A stretch of 64,000 bases of DNA. Source: Micromonospora luteifusca. Its GTDB lineage: Bacteria; Actinomycetota; Actinomycetes; Mycobacteriales; Micromonosporaceae. Below are positions 54,284 through 64,000 of the stretch, piece after piece. Location: positions 3,524,001 to 3,588,000 of the forward strand of contig NZ_JAFBBP010000001.1 of assembly GCF_016907275.1 (NCBI RefSeq), written 5' to 3'. The position numbers and the translations under genes were made by a program. The notes beneath the pieces were generated by a model. The model had not been told where the DNA came from. It saw only the letters and a program-made list of their open reading frames with translations, and did not search any database. The number at the start of each line of letters is the position of its first letter. Positions within the stretch are counted from its first letter, which is position 1.

Positions 54284-55507
54284 ATGAGTGTTTTCACTGA
54301 GGAGACCCGGGAGCGGGCGCGCGAGATCATCGCCCGTTACCCGGCGGACCGGTCCCGCTCGGCGCTGCTGCCGCTGCTGCACCTGGTGCAGGCCGAAGAG
54401 GGGTACGTCTCCCCGGCCGGCGTCACGTTCTGCGCCGAGGTGCTGGGGCTGAACAAGGCCCAGGTCGGAGCGGTGGCCACCTTCTACACGATGTACAAGC
54501 GCAAGCCGACAGGTGACTTCCTGGTCAGCGTCTGCACCAACACCATGTGCAACGTGCTCGGTGGCCAGGAAATCTACGACACCCTCTCCGAGCACCTGGG
54601 CGTCGGGCACGACGAGACGACCGCCGACGGCACGATCACGCTGGAGCATGCCGAGTGCCTGGCCGCGTGTGACTACGGCCCGGTGATGACGGTCAACTAC
54701 GACTTCTTCGACGGCGTGGACCCGTCCACCGCGGTCGGTGTGGTCGACGAGTTGCGGGCCGGCGGGCGGCCGATGCCGACCCGCGGCGCCCGGCTCTGCA
54801 CCCTCAAGGAGATGGCGGTGCAGCTCGCCGGCTTCGCCGACGATCGCGACGGCGCGGTCGCCGACGGCGGTCCGGGTGAGCCGACCCTGCGCGGGCTGCG
54901 ACTCGCGCAGCAGCACGGTGTCTCGGTGCCGGGCTTCGACCCGAACACCCCGATCCGCAGCAAGGCCGAGGCCGACAAGGCCGCCGCCGAGGCGAAGGCG
55001 AAGGCGGAGGCCGCCAAGCCGGCGCCCGTCGAGGCCAGCGCGGCGCCGGTCAAGGGTGGTGACGGGGCGTCCGCCCCGACGGGGGCGGCCGGGGTCGCCG
55101 AGCCGGCGAAGCCGGCAGTGGCCAGTGGGCCGGCGAAGCCGGCGGAGGCCACCGAGCCGGCGAAGCCGGCGGAGGCCACCGGCAGCACCACGCGGGACGT
55201 CAAGGCACCGGACGACAAGTCGCCGCAGGTGCGTACCGCCGAGACCCGGCAGCCGGACGCGGGCACGGCAGTGCCGGACGCCCCTGGCACGAAGGTCCCG
55301 ACGGACGGCACCGGCACCGCGCCCGAGGCTGGCGACGCGCGGTCGGCCGAGGCCGCCGGCGTGGCGGCCAACGCGCCGGCCGGCGACGGCAAGCCTGCCG
55401 GCGACGAGGCCGGGGCGCAGGAGCGCAACCTCACCGAAGCGAAGGCTGGCACGGACGCCGACGGCGCCGGACCGGCGGACGCGAGCGAAACGGGGGCCCA
55501 GAAGTGA
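54284..55507 (+). CDS. nuoE: NADH-quinone oxidoreductase subunit E with long disordered C-terminal extension
   Basis: A 407-residue protein; typical NuoE is 160-250. The thioredoxin-like [2Fe-2S] domain occupies about 1-200, with ligands in VCTNTMCNVLGG and AECLAACDYGP. From about residue 225 the chain is Ala/Pro/Lys/Glu-rich with a repeated AKPAEAT-type unit, and acidic at the end. ATG at 54284 has GGGAAGG upstream; the GTG at 54227 is the in-frame alternative. It overlaps nuoF by four bases. Confidence 0.93.
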   Translation: MSVFTEETRERAREIIARYPADRSRSALLPLLHLVQAEEGYVSPAGVTFCAEVLGLNKAQVGAVATFYTMYKRKPTGDFLVSVCTNTMCNVLGGQEIYDTLSEHLGVGHDETTADGTITLEHAECLAACDYGPVMTVNYDFFDGVDPSTAVGVVDELRAGGRPMPTRGARLCTLKEMAVQLAGFADDRDGAVADGGPGEPTLRGLRLAQQHGVSVPGFDPNTPIRSKAEADKAAAEAKAKAEAAKPAPVEASAAPVKGGDGASAPTGAAGVAEPAKPAVASGPAKPAEATEPAKPAEATGSTTRDVKAPDDKSPQVRTAETRQPDAGTAVPDAPGTKVPTDGTGTAPEAGDARSAEAAGVAANAPAGDGKPAGDEAGAQERNLTEAKAGTDADGAGPADASETGAQK

Positions 55508-56820
55508 CCACTCCCCGCCCGGAGACCGTGGCCAAGCTGACGCCGGTGCTGACCAAGCGCTGGCTGTCACCGGACGCCTGGCGTATCGGCACCTACGAGC
55601 AACTGGACGGCTACGCCGCACTGCGCAAGGCGCTCAAGGCCCACCCGGACGACCTGATCCAACTGATCAAGGACTCGGGGCTGCGCGGCCGAGGTGGTGC
55701 CGGCTTCCCCACCGGGCTCAAGTGGGGCTTCATCCCGCAGGGCGACGGCAAGCCGCACTACCTGGTGGTCAACGCCGACGAGGGCGAGCCGGGCACCTGC
55801 AAGGACCTGCCGCTGATGACCCACGACCCGCACGCGCTGGTCGAGGGCGTGATCATCGCCTCGTACGCGATCCGGGCCAACCGCGCCTACATCTACATCC
55901 GCGGCGAGGCGGTGCACGCCGCGCGCCGGCTGCGCAACGCCGTCCAGGAGGCGTACGACAAGGGTTATCTCGGCCGGAACATCCTGCGCACCGGCTACGA
56001 CCTGGAGCTGGTGGTGCACTCCGGCGCCGGGGCGTACATCTGCGGCGAGGAGACGGCGCTGCTGGACTCGCTGGAGGGGTTCCGGGGTCAGCCCCGGCTG
56101 CGCCCGCCGTTCCCGGCCACCCACGGCCTGTACGCGAGCCCGACGGTGGTGAACAACGTCGGCACCATCGCCAGCGTGCCGCCGATCGTGCTCGGTGGGG
56201 CCGACTGGTGGAAGTCCATGGGCACCGAGAAGTCCTCCGGGCCGATGATCTACTCGCTGTCCGGCCGGATCGTCAACCCCGGCCAGTACGAATGCTCGAT
56301 GGGCGTCACGCTGCGCGAGCTGCTGGAACTGGCCGGTGGGATGCAACCCGGACACAACCTGCGGTTCTGGACCCCGGGCGGATCGTCCACCCCGTTGCTC
56401 GCCGCCGAGCACCTGGACGTGCCACTGGACTTCGAGGGTGTGGCGGCGGCCGGCTCGATCCTGGGCACCACGGCCACCCAGATCTTCTCCGACCAGGACT
56501 GCCCGGTGTACGCGACGTACCGGTGGCTGGAGTTCTACCACCACGAGTCGTGCGGCAAGTGCACCCCGTGCCGCGAGGGCAACTACTGGATGGTCCGGGT
56601 CTACCGGCGGATCCTCGCCGGCCAGGGCACCCACGAGGACCTGGACACCCTGCTGGACACCTGCGACAACATCCTCGGTCGTTCGTTCTGTGGCCTGGGT
56701 GACGGCGCGACCAGCTCGGTGACCTCGTCGCTGAAGTACTTCAAGCAGGACTACCTCGACTACATCGAGGGACGGACCGCACCGAAGCTGTCAGAGAAGA
56801 CCCTGGTAGGGGCGCACTGA
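55504..56820 (+). CDS. nuoF: NADH-quinone oxidoreductase subunit F
   Basis: A 438-residue flavoprotein subunit where NADH is oxidised. FMN/NADH site: [18 protein letters not shown] and [14 protein letters not shown]; the [4Fe-4S] cluster: [12 protein letters not shown] with a later Cys in RSFCGLGDG. Starts at a GTG within the nuoE stop and ends sharing one base with nuoG. Confidence 0.97.
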   Translation: MTTPRPETVAKLTPVLTKRWLSPDAWRIGTYEQLDGYAALRKALKAHPDDLIQLIKDSGLRGRGGAGFPTGLKWGFIPQGDGKPHYLVVNADEGEPGTCKDLPLMTHDPHALVEGVIIASYAIRANRAYIYIRGEAVHAARRLRNAVQEAYDKGYLGRNILRTGYDLELVVHSGAGAYICGEETALLDSLEGFRGQPRLRPPFPATHGLYASPTVVNNVGTIASVPPIVLGGADWWKSMGTEKSSGPMIYSLSGRIVNPGQYECSMGVTLRELLELAGGMQPGHNLRFWTPGGSSTPLLAAEHLDVPLDFEGVAAAGSILGTTATQIFSDQDCPVYATYRWLEFYHHESCGKCTPCREGNYWMVRVYRRILAGQGTHEDLDTLLDTCDNILGRSFCGLGDGATSSVTSSLKYFKQDYLDYIEGRTAPKLSEKTLVGAH

Positions 56821-59327
56821 TGACTGATGTAGCCAAGCAGACCGATACCGTCACGCTCACCATCGACGGCGTCGAGGTCACCGCCCCCAAGGGGACGCTG
56901 CTGATCCGGGTCGCCGAGCAGATGGGCACCGAGATCCCCCGGTTCTGCGACCACCCGTTGCTGGCCCCGGCCGGCGCGTGCCGGCAGTGCCTGGTCGAGG
57001 TGGAGGGCCAGCGCAAGCCGGTCGCCTCCTGCACCCAGACCGTCGCCGACGGCATGGTCGTCCGTACCCAGATCACCTCCCCGGTCGCCAAGAAGGCGCA
57101 GGAGGGGGTGATGGAACTGCTGCTGCTCAACCACCCGCTGGACTGCCCGATGTGTGACAAGGGTGGCGAGTGTCCGCTGCAGAACCAGGCGATGTCCACC
57201 GGCCGCACCGACTCGCGCTTCCACGAGCACAAGCGGGAGTACGAGAAGCCGATGGCGATCAGCAGCCAGGTGCTGCTGGACCGCGAGCGCTGCGTGCTCT
57301 GCCAGCGGTGCACCCGGTTCTCCGAGGAGATCGCCGGCGACAAGTTCATCGACCTGATGGGCCGGTCGTCCGCCGAGGAGATCAACATCTACCGGGACGA
57401 CGCGTACGGCGAAGAGGGCGACGCCGGGGATGTCCCGTTCAACTCCTACTTCTCCGGCAACACGGTGCAGATCTGCCCGGTGGGCGCTCTGACCGGCGCC
57501 CAGTACCGGTTCCGGGCCCGCCCGTTCGACCTGGTCTCCAGCCCGAGCGTCTGCGAGCACTGCTCGGCCGGTTGCGGGCAGCGCACCGACTGGCGGCGCG
57601 GCAAGGTGCTGCGGCGGCTGGCCGGCGACGAGCCGGCGGTGAACGAGGAGTGGAACTGCGACAAGGGCCGGTGGGGCTTCCAGTACACCCGGGCCACCGA
57701 CCGGCTGACCACTCCGCTGGTCCGCGACGAGCACACCGGTGAGCTGCGCGAGGCCTCCTGGAGCGAGGCACTCACCGTGGCCGCCGAGGGGCTGCACGCG
57801 GCACGGGAGGGCGGGCAGGGCACGGCCGTGCTCACCGGCGGTCGGCTGACCGTCGAGGACGCGTACGCGTACGCGAAGTTCGCCCGGGTCGCGTTGAACA
57901 CCAACGACATCGACTTCCGGGCCCGGCCGGTCTCCCGCGAGGAGGCCGACTTCCTGGCCAGCTCGGTCGCCGGGGTCACCGACGTCACCTACACCGACGT
58001 GGAGAACGCGCCGGCGGTCGTGCTGGTCGGCCTGGAGCCGGAGGAGGAGTGCCCGATCCTCTTCCTGCGGCTGCGCAAGGCGTACCTGAAGAAGACCCTG
58101 ACGGTGTACGCGCTGGCGCCGTTCGCCACCCGCGGCCTGGAGAAGCTCGGTGCCAAGCTGGCCCGGGTCGTGCCGGGCGAGGAGGCCAGCGTGCTCGCCG
58201 AGCACGCCACGGTCGCCGAGGCGCTGAGCGCCCCGGGCGCGATCCTGATCGTCGGCGAGCGGCTGGCGAGTGTGCCGGGTGGCCTCTCCGCCGCGGCGGA
58301 CGTGGCCCGACGTACCGGCGCGAAGCTTGCCTGGGTGCCGCGGCGCGCGGGTGACCGCGGCGCGGTCGACGCGGGCTGCCTGCCCAACCTGCTCCCCGGT
58401 GGACGGCTCGTCACCGAGCCGGCCGCCCGGGCCGAGCTGGGTGAGGCGTGGGACATTCCGGCCGGGGTGATCCCGAGCCAGGCCGGGCGGGACACCGACG
58501 GGATCCTCGCCGCGGCGGCCAACGGCCAGCTCGGCGCGTTGGTCGTCGGCGGTGTCGACCCGGCGGACCTGGCCGACCCGCGACTGGCCGAGTCCGCCCT
58601 GGACGCGGTGCCGTTCCTGGTCAGCCTGGAGCTGCGCAGCAGCGCGGTGACCCGGCGGGCGAACGTGGTGCTGCCGATCGCCCCGGTGGTCGAGAAGGCC
58701 GGCAGCTTCCTGGACTGGGAGGGCCGGCTGCGCCCGTTCGAGCCGGTGCTGAACACCGCGGCGATGACCGACGGTCGGGTGCTCGACGCGCTGGCCGCGC
58801 TGCTCGACGTGCGGCTCGGCACCGCGGATGTGCCGAGTGTGCGTCGGGAGCTGGGCACGTTGCCGGCGACGCGTACGTCTCGGCCGGCCGCGCCGTCGGT
58901 CGCGCCGGGCCGGGTGCCGCACGCGGGCGACGGGGAGGCCGTGCTGGCCACCTGGCACCAGCTGGTCGACCTCGGCACCCTGACCGAGGGCGACGAGAAC
59001 CTCGCCGGCACCGCCCGTCCGCCGGTGGTCCGGCTGGGCAAGGGCACCGCCGAGGCGCTCGGTGTCGTCGACGGCGACGCGGTCACGGTCGGTACCGACC
59101 GGGGGGCGCTGACCCTGCCGGCCGAGCTCACCGAAATGCCGGACGGCGTGGTCTGGCTGCCCACCAACTCACCCGGCTCGACCGTGCGACGCAGCCTCGG
59201 GGCGACGTCCGGCGCGGTCGTCCGGATCTCCGTCCCCGCGGCGGGTGCGGCCATCCCGGCCGGACGTGTGGCGGCCGACGAGACCGGCCTCCCGGGTCCG
59301 CTCCTCAACTCCGGGGGTAACCAGTGA
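56820..59327 (+). CDS. nuoG: NADH-quinone oxidoreductase subunit G
   Basis: An 835-residue Fe-S subunit. The [2Fe-2S] region has [20 protein letters not shown], the [4Fe-4S] region [13 protein letters not shown] and [13 protein letters not shown] with later CPVGAL; a further set [13 protein letters not shown] ... [10 protein letters not shown] matches cluster N7-type molybdopterin-oxidoreductase domains. The C-terminal half is the formate-dehydrogenase-like domain without evident molybdenum ligands. Its stop lies in a junction repeat. Confidence 0.95.
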   Translation: MTDVAKQTDTVTLTIDGVEVTAPKGTLLIRVAEQMGTEIPRFCDHPLLAPAGACRQCLVEVEGQRKPVASCTQTVADGMVVRTQITSPVAKKAQEGVMELLLLNHPLDCPMCDKGGECPLQNQAMSTGRTDSRFHEHKREYEKPMAISSQVLLDRERCVLCQRCTRFSEEIAGDKFIDLMGRSSAEEINIYRDDAYGEEGDAGDVPFNSYFSGNTVQICPVGALTGAQYRFRARPFDLVSSPSVCEHCSAGCGQRTDWRRGKVLRRLAGDEPAVNEEWNCDKGRWGFQYTRATDRLTTPLVRDEHTGELREASWSEALTVAAEGLHAAREGGQGTAVLTGGRLTVEDAYAYAKFARVALNTNDIDFRARPVSREEADFLASSVAGVTDVTYTDVENAPAVVLVGLEPEEECPILFLRLRKAYLKKTLTVYALAPFATRGLEKLGAKLARVVPGEEASVLAEHATVAEALSAPGAILIVGERLASVPGGLSAAADVARRTGAKLAWVPRRAGDRGAVDAGCLPNLLPGGRLVTEPAARAELGEAWDIPAGVIPSQAGRDTDGILAAAANGQLGALVVGGVDPADLADPRLAESALDAVPFLVSLELRSSAVTRRANVVLPIAPVVEKAGSFLDWEGRLRPFEPVLNTAAMTDGRVLDALAALLDVRLGTADVPSVRRELGTLPATRTSRPAAPSVAPGRVPHAGDGEAVLATWHQLVDLGTLTEGDENLAGTARPPVVRLGKGTAEALGVVDGDAVTVGTDRGALTLPAELTEMPDGVVWLPTNSPGSTVRRSLGATSGAVVRISVPAAGAAIPAGRVAADETGLPGPLLNSGGNQ

Positions 59328-59388
59328 GTGCGAGGAGTGAACGAGCGCAGCGAGTGAGCCCCGCAGTCGCGAACGAAAGGTGGGCACA
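59324..59388 (+). repeat. junction repeat copy between nuoG and nuoH
   Basis: GTGAGTGCGAGGAGTGAACG at 59324 starts on the nuoG stop; the unit is 65 bp, the longest in the window, with an inserted GAGCGCAGC, and ends in GAAAGGTGGGCACA before the nuoH GTG. Confidence 0.92.
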
Positions 59389-60741
59389 GTGAGTCCCTCC
59401 TACCTGGCCCAGGATCCGACGCTGGCCGACTTCGGCCGCGATCCGTGGTGGCTGGTTCTCGGCAAGATCGTCTTCGCGTTCGCCTTCGGTCTGCTGGCCA
59501 CCCTGCTCGGTGTCTGGTTCGAGCGGCGCGTGGTCGGTTACATGCAGGTGCGGCCCGGCCCCAACCAGGTCGGTCCGTTCGGTCTGCTGCAGACCCTCGC
59601 CGACGGCCTGAAGATGGCCTTCAAGGAGGACATCCTGCCGAAGGCCGCCGACAAGGTCGTCTACTTCTTCGCACCGACCATCTCGGTGATCTGCGCGGTC
59701 ACCGCCCTGTCGGTGGTGCCGTTCGGCCCGATGGTGAGCATCTTCGGCCACCACACGCCGTTGCAGGTCACCGACGTGCCGGTGGCGGTGCTGCTGCTGC
59801 TGGCCTGCTCCTCGATGGGCGTCTACGGCATCGTGCTGGGCGGTTGGGCCTCCGGCTCGACGTACCCGCTCCTCGGCGGTCTGCGGTCGAGTGCCCAGAT
59901 GATCTCCTACGAGGTCGCCATGGGGCTGAGCATCGTGGCGGTCTTCATGACGGCCGGCACGATGAGCACCAGCGGGATCGTCGCCGCTCAGGGCGACGCC
60001 ACGCAGTTGACCCTCTTCGGCACCGAGATTCCGGCGCCGGGCTGGTACGCGATCCTCCTGCTGCCCAGCTTCGTCATCTTCTTCATCGCCACCGTGGGTG
60101 AGACCAACCGGGCGCCGTTCGACCTGCCCGAGGCCGAGTCCGAGCTGGTCGCGGGCTTCATGACCGAGTACAGCTCGTTGAAGTTCGCGCTCTTCATGCT
60201 CAGCGAGTACGTCGCGATGGTGACCATGTCGGCGGTCACCACCACGCTGTTCCTCGGTGGCTGGCGGGCACCGTGGCCGATCACCATCTGGGAGGGCGCC
60301 AACTCCGGTTGGTGGCCGATGCTCTGGTTCTTCGGCAAGGTGATCGCGCTGGTCTTCGTCTTCGTGTGGCTGCGCGGCACGCTGCCCCGGCTGCGCTACG
60401 ACCAGTTCATGCGCCTCGGTTGGAAGGTGCTGCTGCCGATCAACCTGGTCTGGATCCTGGTCCTGTCGGGCCTCCGGTCCATCGAGGACTGGGACACGCG
60501 CGGCAAGGTGATCGCCGTCGGCGTCCCCGCCGGCCTCCTGCTGATCGCCACGCTGTTCTGGCCCAACCGCCGGCCGCAGCCGAAGCCGACCGCACAGGAA
60601 CAGGTCGACAACCGGCCGTACGGGAGTTTCCCGCTGCCACCGATGGATCTTCAGGTACCACCGAGCCCGCGCATCACGCGCGTGGTCGCCGAGCGGGAGC
60701 CGGCCAACATCGTTGCCGGCTCGGACTCCAGGGAGGTGTGA
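59389..60741 (+). CDS. nuoH: NADH-quinone oxidoreductase subunit H
   Basis: A 450-residue membrane subunit with about eight helices forming the quinone-channel entrance. [31 protein letters not shown] is the conserved first loop (in parts: [14 protein letters not shown]) and [23 protein letters not shown] the second. The GTG at 59389 follows AAAGGTGG supplied by the repeat. The C-terminal extension of about 60 residues is hydrophilic and Pro-rich. Confidence 0.96.
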   Translation: MSPSYLAQDPTLADFGRDPWWLVLGKIVFAFAFGLLATLLGVWFERRVVGYMQVRPGPNQVGPFGLLQTLADGLKMAFKEDILPKAADKVVYFFAPTISVICAVTALSVVPFGPMVSIFGHHTPLQVTDVPVAVLLLLACSSMGVYGIVLGGWASGSTYPLLGGLRSSAQMISYEVAMGLSIVAVFMTAGTMSTSGIVAAQGDATQLTLFGTEIPAPGWYAILLLPSFVIFFIATVGETNRAPFDLPEAESELVAGFMTEYSSLKFALFMLSEYVAMVTMSAVTTTLFLGGWRAPWPITIWEGANSGWWPMLWFFGKVIALVFVFVWLRGTLPRLRYDQFMRLGWKVLLPINLVWILVLSGLRSIEDWDTRGKVIAVGVPAGLLLIATLFWPNRRPQPKPTAQEQVDNRPYGSFPLPPMDLQVPPSPRITRVVAEREPANIVAGSDSREV

Positions 60742-60742
60742 C

Positions 60743-61384
60743 GTGGGCGCGATCACCGGAACGTTCAAGGGATTCGGTGTCACCTTCTCGCACATGTTCA
60801 GGAAGGTCGTCACGACCGACTACCCGTTCAAGCCGCCGGTGTCGGCGCCGCGCTACCACGGGCGGCACATCCTCAACCGGCACCCGGACGGCCTGGAGAA
60901 GTGCATCGGCTGCGAGCTGTGCGCATGGGCGTGCCCGGCGGACGCGATCTACGTCGAGGGTGGCGACAACACCGACGAGCAGCGCTTCTCGCCAGGTGAG
61001 CGGTACGCCAGCATCTACCAGATCAACTACGCCCGGTGCATCTTCTGCGGGCTGTGCATCGAGGCCTGCCCGACCCGTTCGCTCACCATGAGCAACGAGT
61101 ACGAGTTGGCCCGGGACAACCGGCAGGACCTGATCTTCACCAAGGAGCAGTTGCTCGCGCCGCTGCTCGAGGGCATGGAGCAGCCGCCGCACCCGATGCG
61201 GCTGGGTGACAGCGAGAAGGACTACTACGTCGGCGCGCTGGACAACCCGGGCACCTCCGCCGGTGCGGAGAAGTCCCCGATGAGCCCCGGCGGCTACCAG
61301 GTCGAGGAGCACCCCGGCGTGACGTTCCCGGGCGCCGAGCAGGCCGCCCAGCGCGTGGCGGCCGGCAAGGGAGAGAAAGCATGA
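60743..61384 (+). CDS. nuoI: NADH-quinone oxidoreductase subunit I
   Basis: A 213-residue TYKY-type subunit with two ferredoxin motifs, [12 protein letters not shown] and [12 protein letters not shown], binding two [4Fe-4S] clusters. The C-terminal 60 residues form a charged extension. GTG at 60743 is one base after the nuoH stop. It overlaps nuoJ by ATGA. Confidence 0.96.
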   Translation: MGAITGTFKGFGVTFSHMFRKVVTTDYPFKPPVSAPRYHGRHILNRHPDGLEKCIGCELCAWACPADAIYVEGGDNTDEQRFSPGERYASIYQINYARCIFCGLCIEACPTRSLTMSNEYELARDNRQDLIFTKEQLLAPLLEGMEQPPHPMRLGDSEKDYYVGALDNPGTSAGAEKSPMSPGGYQVEEHPGVTFPGAEQAAQRVAAGKGEKA

Positions 61385-62151
61385 CCACGTCTACGGTCCT
61401 CGCCGCGGCGGGTTCGGTGTCCGGCGGCGAGGCGGTCACCTTCTGGATCCTGGCTCCGCTCGCGTTGATCGGCGGGATCGGGATGGTGGCCGCACGCAAC
61501 GCCGTGCACTCGGCGCTCTGGCTGGTGCTGACCATGCTCTGCCTGGGCGTGTTCTACGTGCTCCAGGCCGGTCCGTTCATCGGCATGGTGCAGATCATCG
61601 TCTACACCGGCGCGATCATGATGCTGTTCCTCTTCGTGCTGATGCTGGTCGGTCGGGACTCCACGGACTCGCTGATCGAGACGCTGCGCGGCCAGCGGGT
61701 CGCCGCGATCGTGCTCGGCGTGGGCTTCGCCGGCCTCGTCGGCACCGGCGTCTATCAGGCGCTGGAGAAGACCACCGCGGTCGGCCTGGAGCAGGTCAAC
61801 GCGGAGGGCAACGTGCAGGGCATCGCCCGGCTGCTGTTCACCAAGTACGTCTTCGCGTTCGAGCTGACCTCGGCGCTGCTGATCACCGCGGCGGTCGGTG
61901 CCATGGTGCTGGCTCACGTCGAGCGGCGTAAGCAGGACAAGATCGACCAGCCGTCGACCATGCGGGCTCGCTTCGCCCCGGGCAACTACCCCGGCCCGAA
62001 GCCGGGCCCGGGCGTCTTCGCGACCTCATCCTCGGTGGCCACCCCGGCCCGGTTGCCCGACGGCCGCCTGACCGACCGCAGCACCCCGGCGATCCTTCCG
62101 CAGCGCGAGCTGACCGCCGAGGAGACCTCGCTGAAGGGGACGAACAACTGA
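61381..62151 (+). CDS. nuoJ: NADH-quinone oxidoreductase subunit J
   Basis: A 256-residue membrane subunit with five helices; [50 protein letters not shown] is its core, of which [18 protein letters not shown] is diagnostic. The C-terminus carries a hydrophilic tail of about 75 residues. It shares one base with nuoK. Confidence 0.94.
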   Translation: MTTSTVLAAAGSVSGGEAVTFWILAPLALIGGIGMVAARNAVHSALWLVLTMLCLGVFYVLQAGPFIGMVQIIVYTGAIMMLFLFVLMLVGRDSTDSLIETLRGQRVAAIVLGVGFAGLVGTGVYQALEKTTAVGLEQVNAEGNVQGIARLLFTKYVFAFELTSALLITAAVGAMVLAHVERRKQDKIDQPSTMRARFAPGNYPGPKPGPGVFATSSSVATPARLPDGRLTDRSTPAILPQRELTAEETSLKGTNN

Positions 62152-62468
62152 TGGATACGTTCTTCTCGGTCGAGCCGAACTACTACCTGGTCCTCGCCGC
62201 GGTGCTGTTCACCATCGGCGCGGCCGGGGTGCTGATCCGGCGCAACGCGATCGTGCTGTTCATGTGCGTGGAGCTGATGCTCAACGCGGCCAACCTGACG
62301 CTGGTCACCTTCAGCCGGATCAACGGTGACCTCAACGGCCAGATCATGGCGTTCTTCGTGATGGTGGTGGCGGCGGCCGAGGTCGTGGTCGGGCTCGCGA
62401 TCATCATGTCCATCTTCCGGACGCGACGCTCGGCGAGTGTCGACGACGCCAACCTGCTCAAGTACTAA
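62151..62468 (+). CDS. nuoK: NADH-quinone oxidoreductase subunit K
   Basis: A 105-residue, three-helix MrpC-like proton-channel subunit. [22 protein letters not shown] carries the conserved membrane Glu and [19 protein letters not shown] the second. It is followed 11 bp later by nuoL. Confidence 0.96.
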   Translation: MDTFFSVEPNYYLVLAAVLFTIGAAGVLIRRNAIVLFMCVELMLNAANLTLVTFSRINGDLNGQIMAFFVMVVAAAEVVVGLAIIMSIFRTRRSASVDDANLLKY

Positions 62469-62479
62469 GGGGCCCACCG

Positions 62480-64000
62480 GTGGAAGAGACTGTGGAATAC
62501 GCCCAGGCCACGGGGCTGCTCGGGGGCGTCTGGCTGCTGGTGGCGATCCCGCTGCTCAGCGCGGCCGTCCTGCTGCTGCTCGGCCGGCGCGCCGACCGCT
62601 GGGGGCACTGGTTGGGCGTCGCCGCCATCGGTGCCGCGTTCGTGCTCGGCCTCTCGTTCTTCTTCCAGTTGCGTGGCCTGGAGAACAAGTCGGTCGAGCT
62701 GAGCCTCTGGGACTTCATCGCGGTCGGTGACCTGCGCGTCGACTTCGGCCTGCTGTTCGATCCGCTGGCCGCGGTCTTCGTGCTGCTGATCACCGGGGTG
62801 GGCTTCCTGATCCACCTGTACGCGGTGGAGTACATGGCGCACGACGCGGGCCGCCGCCGGTTCTTCGCGTACTTCAACCTGTTCGTCGCGGCGATGCTGC
62901 TGCTGGTGCTGGGCAACAACTACGTGATGCTCTACGTCGGCTGGGAGGGCGTCGGTCTGGCGTCGTACCTGCTGATCTCCTTCTGGTACGAGCGGCCGAG
63001 TGCGGCCACCGCAGGCAAGAAGGCGTTCCTGATGAACCGGGTCGGCGACGCTGGCCTGGCCATCGCGATCTTCATCATGTTCGCCACCCTGGGCACCACC
63101 CAGTACGACGAGGTGTTCAACGGTGTCGGCGCGCTGACCGGCGCCACCGTGCTGATCCTCGGTCTGTTGCTGCTGCTGGGCGCGGCCGGGAAGTCCGGTC
63201 AGTTCCCGCTGCAGGCGTGGTTGCCGGACGCGATGGAGGGCCCGACCCCGGTGTCGGCGCTCATCCACGCGGCCACCATGGTCACCGCGGGTGTCTACCT
63301 GATCGCCCGGTCCAACCCGATCTTCTCCGCCAACTCGACGCTCCAGCTCGTGGTGCTCAGCGTCGGTGCACTCACCCTGCTGATGGGCTGCATCATCGGT
63401 GCGGCGAAGGACGACATCAAGCGGGTGCTCGCCTGGTCGACGGTGAGCCAGATCGGCTACATGTTCCTCGGCGTCGGCCTCGGCGGCGGCGCGTACGCGC
63501 TGGCGATCATCCACCTGCTGGCACACGGGTTCTTCAAGGCCAACATGTTCCTGGGCGCAGGCTCGGTCATGCACGGCATGAAGGACCAGGTGGACATCCG
63601 GCGGTTCGGTGGCCTCTGGAAGCACATGAAGATCACCTGGCTGACCTTCATGATGGGCTGGTTGGCGATCATCGGCTTCCCGGGCCTCTCCGGCTACTTC
63701 TCGAAGGAACCGATCATCGCGAGCGCCTTCGAGCGGGAGGACTGGACCGCCTGGCTCTTCGGCGGGGCGGCGCTGCTCGGCGCCGGGCTGACCGCGTTCT
63801 ACATGACCAGGCTGTTCGTGCTCACGTTCCACGGCCCGAAGCGGTGGACCGAGGACATCGAGCACCCGCACGAGTCGCCGAAGCTGATGACCATCCCGCT
63901 GATCCTCCTGGCGGCCGGGTCGGTGGCGGCCGGCGGGCTGATGGTCATGAACGGCGGCGTCGCCTCCTGGTTGGCTCCGGTGCTCGGCGAGGAGGCCGCC
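62480..64000 (+). CDS. nuoL: NADH-quinone oxidoreductase subunit L (cut by the window end)
   Basis: The first 507 codons of an antiporter-like membrane subunit that pumps protons. Conserved: YVGWEGVGLASYLLISFWYE, AAGKSGQFPLQAWLPDAMEG with the key Lys, PTPVSALIHAATMVTAGVYL and DIKRVLAWSTVSQIGYMFLG. The GTG at 62480 lies 11 bp after nuoK. The frame is still open at base 64000; family length (about 620-640) implies some 120-130 residues beyond the window, then probably nuoM and nuoN. Confidence 0.96.
   Translation, partial: MEETVEYAQATGLLGGVWLLVAIPLLSAAVLLLLGRRADRWGHWLGVAAIGAAFVLGLSFFFQLRGLENKSVELSLWDFIAVGDLRVDFGLLFDPLAAVFVLLITGVGFLIHLYAVEYMAHDAGRRRFFAYFNLFVAAMLLLVLGNNYVMLYVGWEGVGLASYLLISFWYERPSAATAGKKAFLMNRVGDAGLAIAIFIMFATLGTTQYDEVFNGVGALTGATVLILGLLLLLGAAGKSGQFPLQAWLPDAMEGPTPVSALIHAATMVTAGVYLIARSNPIFSANSTLQLVVLSVGALTLLMGCIIGAAKDDIKRVLAWSTVSQIGYMFLGVGLGGGAYALAIIHLLAHGFFKANMFLGAGSVMHGMKDQVDIRRFGGLWKHMKITWLTFMMGWLAIIGFPGLSGYFSKEPIIASAFEREDWTAWLFGGAALLGAGLTAFYMTRLFVLTFHGPKRWTEDIEHPHESPKLMTIPLILLAAGSVAAGGLMVMNGGVASWLAPVLGEEAA

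Noticed and set aside
62465..63871. A 468-codon minus-strand frame opposite nuoL
   Set aside because: Shadow of nuoL; His/Arg/Gln/Glu-rich and without domains.

Overview
The window is high-GC DNA with many GTG starts, four-base GTGA/ATGA gene junctions and dense coding on both strands. With the gene content (futalosine menaquinone genes, a 12-gene nuo run, BldC-like and AsnC regulators, an LPXTG protein, WXG-like genes) this points to a filamentous actinomycete, most likely Micromonosporaceae (Micromonospora or a close relative). The genus is inferred from style and gene order, not from a marker gene. No rRNA, tRNA or CRISPR array was seen.

The backbone is respiratory. Menaquinone genes of the futalosine route are spread along the plus strand: mqnL and mqnP (1160-3594), mqnM (4716), mqnE (15035), mqnA (35800), mqnC (45362) and the final methyltransferase menG (48432). 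A geranylgeranyl-reductase-like flavoprotein (49599), plausibly the menaquinone side-chain reductase, follows. Complex I, nuoA to nuoL (51067 to the window end, nuoL cut), reduces that quinone. From memory the order matches the corresponding region of Streptomyces coelicolor. A Rex-like palindrome lies in front of the flavoprotein gene.

Accessory blocks sit between these anchors. 3.6-14.8 kb holds a class I terpene synthase, a BldC-like and an AsnC regulator, an SDR, a Cds1-like PLP enzyme, a repeat-tailed DEAD-box RNA helicase, a proline-rich membrane protein and an NlpC/P60 hydrolase. 16.2-24.7 kb holds small membrane proteins, a secreted C39-like peptidase divergent from a secreted M14 carboxypeptidase, a cobalamin riboswitch with a btuFCD-type importer, and a VOC protein. 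24.8-33.6 kb holds an ABC exporter operon with its own winged-helix regulator, a WXG-like/EbfC four-gene cluster, a HelR/HelD ATPase and a DUF222-HNH protein. 33.8-45.1 kb holds an ArsR-like regulator with an MFS pump, two tandem serine hydrolases, paaABCDE, a transposase relic and an ECF sigma factor with a partner membrane protein.

The most unusual structure is a roughly 57-65 bp repeat family (core GTGAGCGCGAGGAGTGAGC ... GAGCCCCGCAGTCGCGA). It occurs at six places in the window, nine copies in all counting tandem units. In five of the six it begins on, or one base before, the stop codon of one gene and ends at the ribosome-binding site of the next. The sixth is a three-unit tandem array beginning 13 bases after a stop. 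A second, hairpin-type repeat has been absorbed into the coding start of mqnP.
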